From CBDBBY01 sp965205055 (GTDB lineage: Bacteria; Pseudomonadota; Alphaproteobacteria; Rhodobacterales; Rhodobacteraceae), in NCBI GenBank assembly GCA_965205055.1, contig OZ242030.1, positions 2,852,001-2,916,000 on the forward strand: DNA of 64,000 bases, given 5' to 3'. Each line of letters opens with the position of its first letter. The first letter of the stretch is position 1. The notes beneath the pieces are model-generated. The model was not told the origin of the DNA. It saw only the letters and a program-made list of their open reading frames with translations, and made no database searches. Of this stretch, positions 39,944 to 49,077 are shown in pieces. The translations under genes were made by a program, and so were the position numbers.

Positions 39944-41830
39944 ATGGACGCTAAACTTATCGCAGCTCTGGCTTGTGCCGCGGCGCTGGCGCTCGGCGCC
40001 TGCTCCGGCGGCAATCCATCGACGCCCGCGGCTCCCGAGACGCCCTCCGATCCAGATCCCGCCGATCCCGGGACAACCGATCCGGATCCCGCCGACCCGC
40101 CCGAGGACGGCATGACCGAGGCGAAACGGTTCGACGACGATCTGGAGCAAGCGGAGGAGGATCTGGCCGCCGCCCGGAGAAGGGTGACTGCCGCTGTAAC
40201 GACGTCGGCAGGCATCGCCGATGCGCGGAAGGCTTTGACGGCCGCCCTCGAGACGGCGCGCGCGCTGCAGGCGCCTCCGGACGACTCCAGAAGGACCACC
40301 TTGGCGACCAGGCTGGCCCTCAAGGCGGACGCCGCCGAGGCCGAGGACCTCCCGAGGCTGCGCGCCGCCGAAAGCAGCGCGGGCGCGGGATGGGCGGCGT
40401 CCTCCCTGGTCATAGAGAGGCTCGGGACGCCTGAGGTCGCAGCGATCCGCAAGCGGCGCAGGAACGCCGACAACAGCGATGCCGCGACCCTGCTGACGGC
40501 GGCGAAAATCCCGGCGGTCGCGTACGAGGACGGAAAGGTCGTGATGGCCCCGGGTCGGGCCAGCAGCGGCGACCGGCTGCGCATGCGGGGAGTTCCGGTC
40601 ACTCATGCGGCTGGCACGGGGGGGATGTCGGACGATAGGCTTTTTCTGTCGTTCGGGACCAGAATAAATGCCCCTCCCCCCTCCGTACCGACCCCGTACT
40701 TGGACCCCGTCGGCGACGGAAACAACGGTGCCGATCCGAAACTCGCCGCCGGGCTGACGATCACTCCGGGCGGGCTTGTCGTGGACATGGGCGGAAGGGG
40801 CGCGACCGGCATCGATCTCACCCTTGCTGAATTCTATCGCGCCCCCAGCCAGACCGCCGTCGACGGTCGAAACGGCGGATACGATCTGAAGCTGGATTTC
40901 GGCCCTCCGGCGACCTCGCCCGAGGGCGACGCAGAGCACTACTGGACTGCCGCGCTCATGCCGACGGAGGAGCATCTGAGGCTCTACAGCAGCGTGTTCA
41001 GGGACGGCGAACGGATCGTCCCGCTGGGCACCTACGCCTTGCGGCTGTCCAACCATATCGGCCGGGACAGGAATCTCGAAGACCCGGACGATCCGGTGGC
41101 CTCCGCGAGAGACGACGTGAACCACTACCTGTCCTATGCGGCCTACGGACACATGGAATTCAGACACACCCAGATCCAGAGCGCCGCAGTGATGCCCGTG
41201 CAACGGATCTTCCCCTTCCATGTCGGCTATGACGCGTTCAAGGACGAGGCGGGCATGAGTACCACGGACGTCGCCGACGCCAACAAGATCACCAATGGGA
41301 AGTTCAAGGGCCGGACCACGGCCGCGCAATTCTTTGTCTACGCTAACTTTCCGAGCTCACTGGGCTCACTGGGTGCCTGGCCGTGGTTGACGGGCGACAA
41401 CTACCTTAGGCTGCGGGGCGACGTCACGCTGACCGCGACAATTTCCGGAACCGCGGCCGACAACAGGATCAGCGGAAAGATCACGAACCTGGAATCCTTC
41501 AGCAACAGCAAGGGGAAATGGGAGAACTACGACACCAACAAGATACCAGGCGGCGATCTGACGCTCCAAGCGACCGACATCGACGCGGCTGGAGAGTTCA
41601 AAGGCGTCATCGACACCGCCTCCTACACGTCGACGGTTTTCGCGGAGGGAGGCTACAAGGGGAACTTCTACGGGCCGCTCGCCGAGCTGGAGGCGGCCGG
41701 AATCTGGTATCTTCAGGACGGCAATAACGGCGTTAGCCATTCCCAGAATCTGTCGATCTTGGGCAGCTTCGGCGCGGCGCGCGTCCGCGAGGGTGGCGCC
41801 TACGGCGTCGCGGCGGGGGCCGACGACTGA
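39944..41830 (+). CDS. TbpB-like surface lipoprotein
   Basis: This 628-residue lipoprotein has signal MDAKLIAALACAAALA and lipobox LGAC (lipidated Cys about 19). An Asp/Pro-rich linker follows (about 24-50), then a helical Ala/Glu/Arg-rich segment (about 50-170) and a beta-rich C-terminal half. That half ends with a transferrin-binding-protein-like barrel: GNFYGPLAELEAAGIWYL, then ILGSFGAAR, the TbpB_B_D signature. Such proteins are often displayed on the outer surface and bind host proteins or solutes. I chose ATG 39944 for the signal peptide and the AGAGGA ahead of it. No TonB receptor is adjacent. Confidence 0.85.
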   Translation: MDAKLIAALACAAALALGACSGGNPSTPAAPETPSDPDPADPGTTDPDPADPPEDGMTEAKRFDDDLEQAEEDLAAARRRVTAAVTTSAGIADARKALTAALETARALQAPPDDSRRTTLATRLALKADAAEAEDLPRLRAAESSAGAGWAASSLVIERLGTPEVAAIRKRRRNADNSDAATLLTAAKIPAVAYEDGKVVMAPGRASSGDRLRMRGVPVTHAAGTGGMSDDRLFLSFGTRINAPPPSVPTPYLDPVGDGNNGADPKLAAGLTITPGGLVVDMGGRGATGIDLTLAEFYRAPSQTAVDGRNGGYDLKLDFGPPATSPEGDAEHYWTAALMPTEEHLRLYSSVFRDGERIVPLGTYALRLSNHIGRDRNLEDPDDPVASARDDVNHYLSYAAYGHMEFRHTQIQSAAVMPVQRIFPFHVGYDAFKDEAGMSTTDVADANKITNGKFKGRTTAAQFFVYANFPSSLGSLGAWPWLTGDNYLRLRGDVTLTATISGTAADNRISGKITNLESFSNSKGKWENYDTNKIPGGDLTLQATDIDAAGEFKGVIDTASYTSTVFAEGGYKGNFYGPLAELEAAGIWYLQDGNNGVSHSQNLSILGSFGAARVREGGAYGVAAGADD

Positions 41831-41852
41831 CGGGCCCAACCCGAAGACTTCC

Positions 41853-41881
41853 GACTCCCGCGCCTTCCCGGCGCGGGAGTC
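41853..41881 (+). terminator. Terminator-like hairpin after the lipoprotein gene
   Basis: GACTCCCGCGCC (41853-41864) and GGCGCGGGAGTC (41870-41881) form a perfect 12-bp stem with a 5-base loop. It lies 22 bases after the lipoprotein stop. The tail CCCGTTTCC has only three T, so termination may be partly factor-dependent. Confidence 0.6.
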
Positions 41882-42195
41882 CCCGTTTCCGGAACAGGCG
41901 TTCCTTCGCAGACCGCATGCCCCGTTGAGACGCGGGAACCATTCCTTGTCCAGCGCTTTCGCGCCGCCGCTTCCAAGCGGAAACTCCCGAAAGCGCTGAA
42001 GCGGAATTCCCGGATCCGGGTGTCGAGACTTCGTTCCGGGGACGAGGTTTGACGCCGGACGGGTCGTTTTTGCAGTCGATTCACGGTCGGATTCAAAGAC
42101 GGAACCGAGCAGCTTCAACGAGCCGCCTGAGCGCGCCGCCGCCGACTTTTGCGCAAAGCTCGTCTTGTCAAGGCCGGCACGCCCGGCGAAGCAAG
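41882..42195. other. Intergenic region between lipoprotein and livF
   Basis: The two flanking genes converge here. No coding frame with family resemblance and no further hairpin with a T-run was seen. Confidence 0.4.
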
Positions 42196-42906
42196 TCAAT
42201 GGCCGCCGAAATACGCCTCCAGCAGTCTTGCGTCATTGCGCAGCTCGTCGGCGGTTCCGGACGTCTGCATGCGCCCGGATTCGAGCACATAAATGCGACT
42301 GGCCAATGAAAGCGCGAAATTGGCGTTCTGCTCGGTGATCACGACCGCAAGGCCGTATTCCCGGTTGAGCCGCCGCACGACCTCGGCGATCTCCAAGCAG
42401 ATTTTCGGCGCAAGACCGATCGTCGGCTCGTCGACCAAAAGCAGCTCGGGGCTGGTCATCAACGCCCGCCCGAGCGAGACCATCTGCCGTTCTCCGCCGG
42501 ATTGCGTCGATGTCTCCTGCCCCGCGCGTTCCAGCAAAGCCGGAAAAAGCTTGTGCACCACCTCCAGATTGCTTTGGATGTCTTCGCGCGCCGTGTAGGC
42601 CCCGACCATCAGATTGTCGCGAACCGACATGTAGGGAAACAGGTTGAAGCGCTCCGGCGCGTACCCCACTCCGCTCCGCACGATTTCCGAAGTCGGCCGA
42701 CCGGTCAGGCCGTGGCCCTTCAGCCTTATCTCACCCTCGGTCCTCACAAGGCCCATTATGCTGTCCAGCAGCGTGGACTTGCCGGCGCCGTTGGGACCGA
42801 CAACCGCTACGATCTCGCCCGGCTGAACGGTGATCGTGATGTCTGTCAGCGCCTGCGCCTTGCCGTAGAACGCGGATAGGTGATCGATCTCCAGATAGGA
42901 CATCAT
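42196..42906 (-). CDS. livF: Liv-type ABC transporter ATPase (LivF)
   Basis: This 236-residue ATPase has Walker A GPNGAGKSTLLDSI (about 37-50), the signature TQSGGERQMVSLGRAL and Walker B LLLVDEPTIGLAP. These features and the length are those of LivF of branched-chain amino acid or amide/urea transporters. It is the last gene of a five-gene transporter set (binding protein, H, M, G, F). Its start overlaps livG (ATGA). The substrate is inferred from context to be an amine, amide or amino acid feeding the BMC cluster. Confidence 0.93.
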   Translation of the reverse strand: MMSYLEIDHLSAFYGKAQALTDITITVQPGEIVAVVGPNGAGKSTLLDSIMGLVRTEGEIRLKGHGLTGRPTSEIVRSGVGYAPERFNLFPYMSVRDNLMVGAYTAREDIQSNLEVVHKLFPALLERAGQETSTQSGGERQMVSLGRALMTSPELLLVDEPTIGLAPKICLEIAEVVRRLNREYGLAVVITEQNANFALSLASRIYVLESGRMQTSGTADELRNDARLLEAYFGGH

Positions 42907-43631
42907 GCGCCTCCCAGATACGAGGCTTGAACGGCTGCGTCGTTCATCACTTCGCTGAACGCGCCCTCTGCGATCATCGTGCCGCGGTCGATGGCGATGG
43001 CGCGGTCGACGAGCGGTTCAAGCGCCGGCAGATCGTGGCTGACGATCAAGAAGGTCATCCCGTCCTTGCGCATGGATTGAATGAGGTCGGAAATCTGCGC
43101 GATTTCGCCGACGGTCAGACCGGCGAATACCTCGTCCAGCAGCATGACGCGTGGGGCGGTGGCCATGGTGCGCGCCATCTCAAGCTTGCGCAGATCGCCC
43201 ATGGCCAATTCCGACGGCTTCCGGAGCAGATCCGCCTCGGAAAACCCGACGCTCAGGGCCAGTTCGCTCTCCCGTTCGATATCGGGCGGCGAGACAATCA
43301 TGCGCCAGATGTCGTCGGGCATCAGGCCCACCCGAATATTCTCGGCCACATTCATGTCGCCGAAGGGGCGGGGGATCTGATAGGTCCGGCTGACCCCGGC
43401 CCGGATGCGCCGCGACGTGGGCAAGGCCGAGATTTCCCGCCCGAACAGTTTGATCGTGCCGCTGTTCTGCCGCAGCTCGCCCATGATCTGGCTGAAGACG
43501 GTTGTCTTGCCCGCCCCGTTCGGGCCGATCAGCCCCAGCGACTCGCCCTCTTCCAGCGAGAAGGACAGTTCGTTCGTGGCCAATAATCCGCCAAATCGCT
43601 TGACCAGATTCGTAACTTCCAGCGCGCTCAT
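42903..43631 (-). CDS. livG: Liv-type ABC transporter ATPase (LivG)
   Basis: This 242-residue ATPase has Walker A GPNGAGKTTVFSQI (about 36), the Q-loop region SRTYQIPRPF, signature ELAMGDLRKLEMARTMA and Walker B VMLLDEVFAGL. The signature is LAMGD rather than LSGGQ, a variant seen in some LivG. I chose the ATG at 43631, which overlaps livM; the longer frame upstream is a shadow. Confidence 0.92.
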   Translation of the reverse strand: MSALEVTNLVKRFGGLLATNELSFSLEEGESLGLIGPNGAGKTTVFSQIMGELRQNSGTIKLFGREISALPTSRRIRAGVSRTYQIPRPFGDMNVAENIRVGLMPDDIWRMIVSPPDIERESELALSVGFSEADLLRKPSELAMGDLRKLEMARTMATAPRVMLLDEVFAGLTVGEIAQISDLIQSMRKDGMTFLIVSHDLPALEPLVDRAIAIDRGTMIAEGAFSEVMNDAAVQASYLGGA

Positions 43632-44575
43632 GCAGTGCTTGCTTTCCTCAGACGGACGAAGCCGCGCTGCGCCAGTTCGAAAAGGCCCTTCGGCTGGTAC
43701 ATGTAAATGATCAGGGCGATGGCGCCGTAGACGAAATAGCGCTCGGCCCCCGGAAGAACCGGACGCAGGTATTCCAGCAGGAAGGTCATGAAAAACGCAC
43801 CGAAAATAGGTCCGACGATGGTTGAAGTGCCGCCCAGCAGCGCCGCGACGATGATGGTGAACAGGAAGTTGATGTCGAACATCGCGCGCGGCGCCAGCGA
43901 ACCCAGGTAATGGACGTAAAACGCGCCGCCCAGCCCTGCAATGAGCGCGCTCATCAGGAAAGCGAACGCCTTGAGGCGCGTGGTGCTGAGGCCCGACCCG
44001 CGGACGCTTTCCTCGTTCATGCCGATGGCTGACAGCGCGGTGCCGATCCGGGTCTTCATCAGCAGCCACATGCTCACGGCAACGCTCAGCATGAGGACCG
44101 TCGACAGATAGTACCCGTTTGCCGCGCCGCGAGTCAGCGTCTGGATGCCCGACATGCCGCGCGTGCCGCCGGTCAGGTCGGGACGGATTACCTGCACCAG
44201 CTGATAGAGCAGCTCCATGAAGGCCAATGTGACCAGCGCGAAGTAGCTGCCGCGAATGCGCAGGGCAGGCAGCAGCACCAGCAGGCCGGCGACCATGGTG
44301 AACAGGACCGCAACGGGAATCGAGATTTCAATCGGCACGTCGAACCGTTTGGTCAGGATCGCCGTCGTGTAAGCCCCGATGCCGATCAGGAAGGGATGAC
44401 CGAAGCTCACATACCCTGTTCGGCCCGACAGAACGTCCCAACTGATGGCGAAGATCGCCAGATAGTTGGCAAAGATCATCGTCCGCAGCGTGCCGCTGGA
44501 GACCGCCTGGGGCAGCAGGAGCATGCCCGCGATCAGACCGCCCCAGAGAACGAAGTGAATTCTGCGCAGCCCCAT
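43628..44575 (-). CDS. livM: Liv-type ABC transporter permease (LivM)
   Basis: This 315-residue permease has about nine to ten helices and the family marks GYVSFGHPFLIGIGAYTTAIL, LRIRGSYFALVTLAFMELL and GGTSTIVGPIFGAFFMTFL. I chose ATG 44575 (MGLRRIHFVLWG) since the upstream part of the frame overlaps livH and has non-membrane composition. Confidence 0.92.
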   Translation of the reverse strand: MGLRRIHFVLWGGLIAGMLLLPQAVSSGTLRTMIFANYLAIFAISWDVLSGRTGYVSFGHPFLIGIGAYTTAILTKRFDVPIEISIPVAVLFTMVAGLLVLLPALRIRGSYFALVTLAFMELLYQLVQVIRPDLTGGTRGMSGIQTLTRGAANGYYLSTVLMLSVAVSMWLLMKTRIGTALSAIGMNEESVRGSGLSTTRLKAFAFLMSALIAGLGGAFYVHYLGSLAPRAMFDINFLFTIIVAALLGGTSTIVGPIFGAFFMTFLLEYLRPVLPGAERYFVYGAIALIIYMYQPKGLFELAQRGFVRLRKASTA

Positions 44576-44577
44576 GC

Positions 44578-45426
44578 TCAGAGTTCTTCGCGACCGAACA
44601 GGCCCCGGGGCCGCGTCACCAGCACGCCGATGATCAGCAGCATGGTGAATACTCCGCGCAGCTCCGGCGCCAGCATTGCAACCACGAAAACCTCTAGAAA
44701 GCCGACAATATGGGCAACGACCAGTGTTCCGATGATCGATCCGATCCCGCCCACGATGACGATCGCGACCGAGATAATCAGCGGCGCAACCCACATTGAC
44801 GGCGAAAGCTGCGTATAGCTGGCGAAGAACACGCCGCCGATCGCTCCCAACGCGCCGGAGATTCCCCAAGTGATCAGATTGATCCGGTCCGGGTCGACCC
44901 CCGAGATCGCCGCCCCCTTGGAATCCATCGAAACCGCCTGCATGGCGCGCCCGGTATGGGTAAGGCGCACGAACAGATAGAGTCCGATCAGGATCGCCCA
45001 GCTGATGAGCGTGGCGATCAGAATGTTATAGGTGACCGTTGCCCCGGCGACGTTGATCACGCCCGGAATGATCGGAAGCAGGATCTTGCTGCTGTCGCCG
45101 AAAACCAGCACGACCCCCGCTTGGACAACGACCGCCAGGATCAGCGTCGAAATCTCGACCGCGACATGCTCGCCTTTGAGCGTCTTGACGATCAGCCGGT
45201 ATTTCAGGACGCCCATCAAAACGCCCAGAGCGGCGGCTACGGCTACGCCCAACAGCTTGGGCATCCCAAGCGACTGCGACACCCAGAAATAAATATACGC
45301 GCCGACCATCAGATAGGCGCCGTAGGCCAGATTCAGGACGCGCCCGATGCTGAAGATCAGCGTGAAACCCATTGCGATAAGCGCATAGAGACCGCTGAGC
45401 AAAAGCCCCTGAATCAATATCTGCAA
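44578..45426 (-). CDS. livH: Liv-type ABC transporter permease (LivH)
   Basis: This 282-residue permease starts MQILIQGLLLSGLYALIAMG and has RVLNLAYGAYLMVGAYIYF and GGIGSIIGTLVVAHIVGF, the typical LivH blocks. It lies 68 bases after the binding-protein gene and 2 bases before livM. Confidence 0.92.
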   Translation of the reverse strand: MQILIQGLLLSGLYALIAMGFTLIFSIGRVLNLAYGAYLMVGAYIYFWVSQSLGMPKLLGVAVAAALGVLMGVLKYRLIVKTLKGEHVAVEISTLILAVVVQAGVVLVFGDSSKILLPIIPGVINVAGATVTYNILIATLISWAILIGLYLFVRLTHTGRAMQAVSMDSKGAAISGVDPDRINLITWGISGALGAIGGVFFASYTQLSPSMWVAPLIISVAIVIVGGIGSIIGTLVVAHIVGFLEVFVVAMLAPELRGVFTMLLIIGVLVTRPRGLFGREEL

Positions 45427-45494
45427 TATGCACGGATCCCTGGCTGCGGGCGCGCGCCGACGCGCGCCCGGTTCAAGCTATGCGCCCGGTCGGG

Positions 45495-46775
45495 TTAATT
45501 TCCGACCCAGCTCGGCACGGTGAACGCTCCCGTCGCGTATTTCTCGGGATAGACCACGGCCGCTGTGCCGTCCTCATACCATTGCACCACGACCATCGAA
45601 GGCTGGGCCTCATCGAACGGTTCGGACAAGTCGAAGCGCGCGTTGTGCGGATAGGTCCGGCCGGTCACGGGCTCCACCTCGTCATCGCCCCAGAAGGCGT
45701 AGCGCAGCCAAAGTTCGCCGTCCATATTCAGAACCAGATCCTGTTTCTTCATGGCGTCGGCCCAGCCTTCGACATTGTCGAAGCCGCCAGCCTCCTCCGC
45801 TGCGGCCATCGCTTGTTTCAGGCCGTGATACGCATTGAACCCGTTGAAATGCGGCAGCACCGGACGGCTGTCGTACTTGGCTTGATAGGTATCGACGAAA
45901 GCCTGGCTTGCCGGATCCAGCCTGAAGCCGACCGACGGCACCGGCGACAGGGTCGAGATGCCGCCGCCGGCGCCGCCCGTGTCTTCCCAATACTCCATGC
46001 CGAGCGCCGCCACATTCACGCCCGTCATCGCCATCGGCACCTGCAGCTTCACGTACTGCGAGGAGACGACCTGCGAATTCACGGAAGAAACCTGATAGAT
46101 GAAGTCGGCCCCGGTGCCCTGAGCCCTGCTGAAGATCGGCGCGAAATCGACCGTGGCGACATCGTAGGTGATGATTTCCTTGACCTCGATCCCGGCGACA
46201 GGCGCCAGCGCCTCGGTCACGAGCCCGGTGATCGCCTCGCCGAACGCGGTGTCCTCGGCCAGGATCACGACGGAATCCCAGCCCATCTGTTCTTTCAGCA
46301 CGTCCGCGCCGAAATTGATGTAAAGCGTGGCCAGCGCCTCGTCCGAGGCGATGTTCATGAAATAAGGCCTCATGCTGTCGGGGTCTTCGACCACCATGTC
46401 GATGATGCCGATATAGGAGGTCCAGGTGTCCAGCGTGGGTATCCGGTATTCCTGCATCCGCGGCAGCCAGCCGAGCGACACGTCGTCTATTGAGCCCGAG
46501 ATGATGAAATCGACCTTTTCAGTTTCCGCAAGATACTCGTAGGCGCGCACGCCTTCCGTCGGATCCTGGCCGGTATCGGCGGAAACGAGGACGATCTGCT
46601 CCCCCATCACGCCGCCGGCGGCGTTGAGTTCCTCGATCGCGACCTCCGCGCCGCGAAGGGTCGACAAACCGGTATCCGACGAAAGTGAACCGATAAATCC
46701 GACCTTGATTTCCGCTCCGGCCGCGGAGGCCATGAGCGCGATGCATGTTCCGCTGAGTAGCGCTGTCTTGATCAT
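45495..46775 (-). CDS. Liv-type ABC transporter substrate-binding protein
   Basis: This 426-residue periplasmic binding protein has signal peptide MIKTALLSGTCIALMASAAG, cleaved near residue 21 (AGA-E). The mature part starts EIKVGFIGSLSSDTGLSTLR, typical of the LivK/AmiC/UrtA class. VEFIISGSIDD-like and DSVVILAEDTAFGEAI segments form the two lobes. The start at 46775 is set by the signal peptide; the frame upstream runs through the operator. A GntR-type operator (46802-46821) lies 27 bases upstream. The ligand is not apparent. Confidence 0.9.
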   Translation of the reverse strand: MIKTALLSGTCIALMASAAGAEIKVGFIGSLSSDTGLSTLRGAEVAIEELNAAGGVMGEQIVLVSADTGQDPTEGVRAYEYLAETEKVDFIISGSIDDVSLGWLPRMQEYRIPTLDTWTSYIGIIDMVVEDPDSMRPYFMNIASDEALATLYINFGADVLKEQMGWDSVVILAEDTAFGEAITGLVTEALAPVAGIEVKEIITYDVATVDFAPIFSRAQGTGADFIYQVSSVNSQVVSSQYVKLQVPMAMTGVNVAALGMEYWEDTGGAGGGISTLSPVPSVGFRLDPASQAFVDTYQAKYDSRPVLPHFNGFNAYHGLKQAMAAAEEAGGFDNVEGWADAMKKQDLVLNMDGELWLRYAFWGDDEVEPVTGRTYPHNARFDLSEPFDEAQPSMVVVQWYEDGTAAVVYPEKYATGAFTVPSWVGN

Positions 46776-46801
46776 CAGATTAGCTCCCTGTGTGTCATTC
46801 C

Positions 46802-46821
46802 TGTATTCAGTATACAGTACA
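46802..46821. promoter_or_regulatory. GntR-type operator upstream of the transporter operon
   Basis: TGTATTCAGTATACAGTACA contains the inverted core GTATAC and the repeated TACAGTA half-site. It matches sites at 53600-53621 and 58603-58622 closely. It lies between ridA and the binding-protein gene, just before the latter. Confidence 0.75.
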
Positions 46822-46862
46822 CAATGAGGCGGTTCAATCAAATCCTTTCTTGAAGCCCGCGA

Positions 46863-47273
46863 TTAGATTTTGACGATTTCGCCGTTTTCGTCGTGGATCA
46901 CGGCATCCGCATCGATTTCCACCATCAGCCCGGGCTGGGTCAGGCCGGCCTGGACAGCCGTCAGAACCGGATCGACGCCCTTGAAGACTTCGCCGTGCAC
47001 CCGCGCAAACTCGCCCGCCTTGGACATGTCGGTCAGATAGGCGCGCACGCGGCCGACATGCCGCAATTCGGCCCCCACCTCATTCAGCGCCTCTTCAATG
47101 CGGCGCAGCACGTATCTTGTCTGCGCGCCCGCATCGCCCGGCGCATGAATGCGCCCCGTTGGCTCAATCGCAGTGGTGCCGGCAACCCAGACGAAAGGGC
47201 CGATGCGCTTGGCGCGCGAATAGGATCCGACCTCTTCGAACCTTCCGCCGGATTTCCAGCTGCGCACCGTCAA
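46863..47273 (-). CDS. RidA/YjgF-family protein
   Basis: This 136-residue protein is of the RidA family, trimeric imine/enamine deaminases. Family marks are GPFVWVAGTTAIEPTG, QTRYVLRRIEEALNEVGA, RVRAYLTDM and MVEIDADAVI. The Arg that binds the imino acid in RidA (R-x-YLT) is present in RVRAYLTD. It starts at a TTG that overlaps the stop of the MDH-like gene, or at a GTG 6 bases on. It is the last gene of the BMC operon and may remove reactive imines formed by the oxidase or the opine-type dehydrogenase (inference). Confidence 0.88.
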   Translation of the reverse strand: MTVRSWKSGGRFEEVGSYSRAKRIGPFVWVAGTTAIEPTGRIHAPGDAGAQTRYVLRRIEEALNEVGAELRHVGRVRAYLTDMSKAGEFARVHGEVFKGVDPVLTAVQAGLTQPGLMVEIDADAVIHDENGEIVKI

Positions 47274-48454
47274 AGGTCCAGCCTCTTGCGAATCGCCTCC
47301 GCCGCATCTTTCAGCGCAGCCTGTTCCCGGGCAGTCAGCCGCAATTCCACGACTTCGACCAGCCCGCTTGCTCCCAGGTGGGCCGGCACGCCCAGCACGA
47401 CGCCGTCGATGCCGTATTCGCCCTGCAGCATGACCGAAACTGGAACCGGGCCGGTTTGCGCGCCCCTGATGTGGTCGATCAACTCGATCGAGGCATGGGC
47501 CGGAGCGATCGTCGCCGACCCTGATTTCTTGAGCGCGACCACTTGGCCGCCGCCTCCAATCGCGTCCTGGACGCAGGCCTCGATTTGCTCGGGCGACAGG
47601 AACGCGCCCAGACCGCGGCCCTTGATCCGAGCGCGACTGGGAATCGGCGCCATCTCGTCGCCATGGCTGCCCAGAGCAAACGCCTCGACATCGGCGGGCG
47701 AGACTCCGGCGGACACGGCAAGCGCGTCGCGGAACCGGCTGCTGTCCAAGGTTCCCGCCATTCCCAGCACCCGTTCGCGCGGAAAACCCGTCGCCCGCAA
47801 CATCTCGACCGTCATTTCATCCAGCGGGTTGGTCACGACGATAACGACGGAATTCGGCGCAGCCGCGCGGACGGCCTCGGCCGTCCGACGGACAACGCGG
47901 GCATTCACGTCGATCAGATCGGCGCGGCTCATGCCCGGCCGCCTTGCGCTCCCGGCGGTCACGACGACCGCTTCGGCCCCGGCAACCAGCTCCAAGGCCT
48001 CGCCGCCGACACAGCGCGCGCTCGCGCCCGTGATGCCGGATGCGTGGTTGAGGTCCAGCGCCGTAGCCGCCGCGAGCCCCGGAACGATGTCGATCAGCGC
48101 TATTTCTTTTGCGATGTCCGCCATCGCAGCCAGATGCGCGACATTGCCTCCGACGCCTCCCGCTCCGACCAGAGCGAGTTTGCCCAGCCTGCGGGCCTTG
48201 CGCGGCGCGCGCGGCGGCGCCACCCATTTGGGCGACCTGCGATAGAGAACCCGACGCATCGATGCAGCGCCGTCGGTGCGCGGCGGTCGAGGTCGCTCGA
48301 CGGGTCCGTCAACGAGCGCGATGCCGATGCGTTCGGCGGTTTCCCGGGCGAGAGCGGTCACGATATCGCCGGGCAGAACTTCGAATGCGATCCTGCCGCG
48401 GCGGCGCGCCTCTTCGATCGCGTCCGACCCTACGACGCGGCGCGAGGCCGCCAT
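47270..48454 (-). CDS. BMC-associated malate/lactate dehydrogenase-like enzyme with N-terminal extension
   Basis: This 394-residue protein has residues ~92-394 forming an LDH/MDH-type NAD enzyme: LALVGAGGVGGNVAHLA (NAD loop), SARRPGMSRADL (malate-type Arg in the substrate loop), TNPLDEMT, GTLDSSRFR and FALGSHGDEM (catalytic His). About 90 extra residues precede it, with AIEEARRRGRIAFEVLPGDI and TALARETAERIGIALVDG, a module resembling those on BMC cargo enzymes, then a basic linker. It may target the enzyme to the shell. Its likely role is recycling NAD inside the compartment. ATG 48454 overlaps the BMC-T stop by one base (TGATG). Confidence 0.87.
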   Translation of the reverse strand: MAASRRVVGSDAIEEARRRGRIAFEVLPGDIVTALARETAERIGIALVDGPVERPRPPRTDGAASMRRVLYRRSPKWVAPPRAPRKARRLGKLALVGAGGVGGNVAHLAAMADIAKEIALIDIVPGLAAATALDLNHASGITGASARCVGGEALELVAGAEAVVVTAGSARRPGMSRADLIDVNARVVRRTAEAVRAAAPNSVVIVVTNPLDEMTVEMLRATGFPRERVLGMAGTLDSSRFRDALAVSAGVSPADVEAFALGSHGDEMAPIPSRARIKGRGLGAFLSPEQIEACVQDAIGGGGQVVALKKSGSATIAPAHASIELIDHIRGAQTGPVPVSVMLQGEYGIDGVVLGVPAHLGASGLVEVVELRLTAREQAALKDAAEAIRKRLDL

Positions 48455-49077
48455 CAGCCGTCCTGCCCGTCGACCGACTCGATCGCGCGGGTGGCGGCCT
48501 CGACAGCGGTTTTGACCGAGTTTTCCGAACCCGATATGAACAGGCGGCCGAACCGTCCCACGGCGCGCACTTCGACGATGTCGATCTCGGCGGCCTTTTC
48601 CGCCTCGTTCGCGGCGATGGAGATATAGGCGGCGGGTGCGCATTCCACGATCCCCAGCGTCTGTCCCGGGACGACCAGCGAGCCTTTGCGCCATTTGTTC
48701 AACAGCTGCGCCTGATAGGGTTCGACGCCGGTGATGATCTGCGTCGAGCTGATCGCGGGTTTCAGCCGGTCCGACATCGTGGCGCCAAGCTCCGCCAGCA
48801 TGGCGTCGCGTGCGGCGGTAACCTCGGCGTTCGAAGGCGAGCGCAGGATGAAAAAGCCGAATTCGCGCTCGACCATCTGCGTGGTCGCTTCGACCGAAGA
48901 TGCCTTGAGCGCGCGGTCGATCAGCGAGAACACGCCGTTGCCCGGCGCGAATTCTCCGATCAGCACGGTGTCGCCGGACAACGGCACCGACCCCTGCACC
49001 GTGGCCCCGTTGTACGCGGCGAACTTGGGCTGCAGGTTGTCGATCTGCATCAGCGCCCGGATCGTGATTTCGCTCAT
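48454..49077 (-). CDS. Tandem-domain BMC shell protein (BMC-T, trimer)
   Basis: This 207-residue shell protein has two BMC folds (about 1-100 and 105-200): SEITIRALMQIDNLQPKFAA begins the first, and TLGIVECAPAAYISIAANEA with ISGSENSVKTAVEAA forms the second. BMC-T proteins build trimers that tile with hexamers and often have a gated central pore. I chose ATG 49077 because it overlaps the aldehyde dehydrogenase stop (ATGA). It is the only trimer gene here. Confidence 0.9.
   Translation of the reverse strand: MSEITIRALMQIDNLQPKFAAYNGATVQGSVPLSGDTVLIGEFAPGNGVFSLIDRALKASSVEATTQMVEREFGFFILRSPSNAEVTAARDAMLAELGATMSDRLKPAISSTQIITGVEPYQAQLLNKWRKGSLVVPGQTLGIVECAPAAYISIAANEAEKAAEIDIVEVRAVGRFGRLFISGSENSVKTAVEAATRAIESVDGQDG

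Noticed and set aside
39665..41329. A 554-codon minus-strand frame opposite the lipoprotein gene
   Set aside because: Antisense shadow. The plus strand has a clean signal peptide, a lipobox, a ribosome-binding site and a TbpB-like C-terminus.
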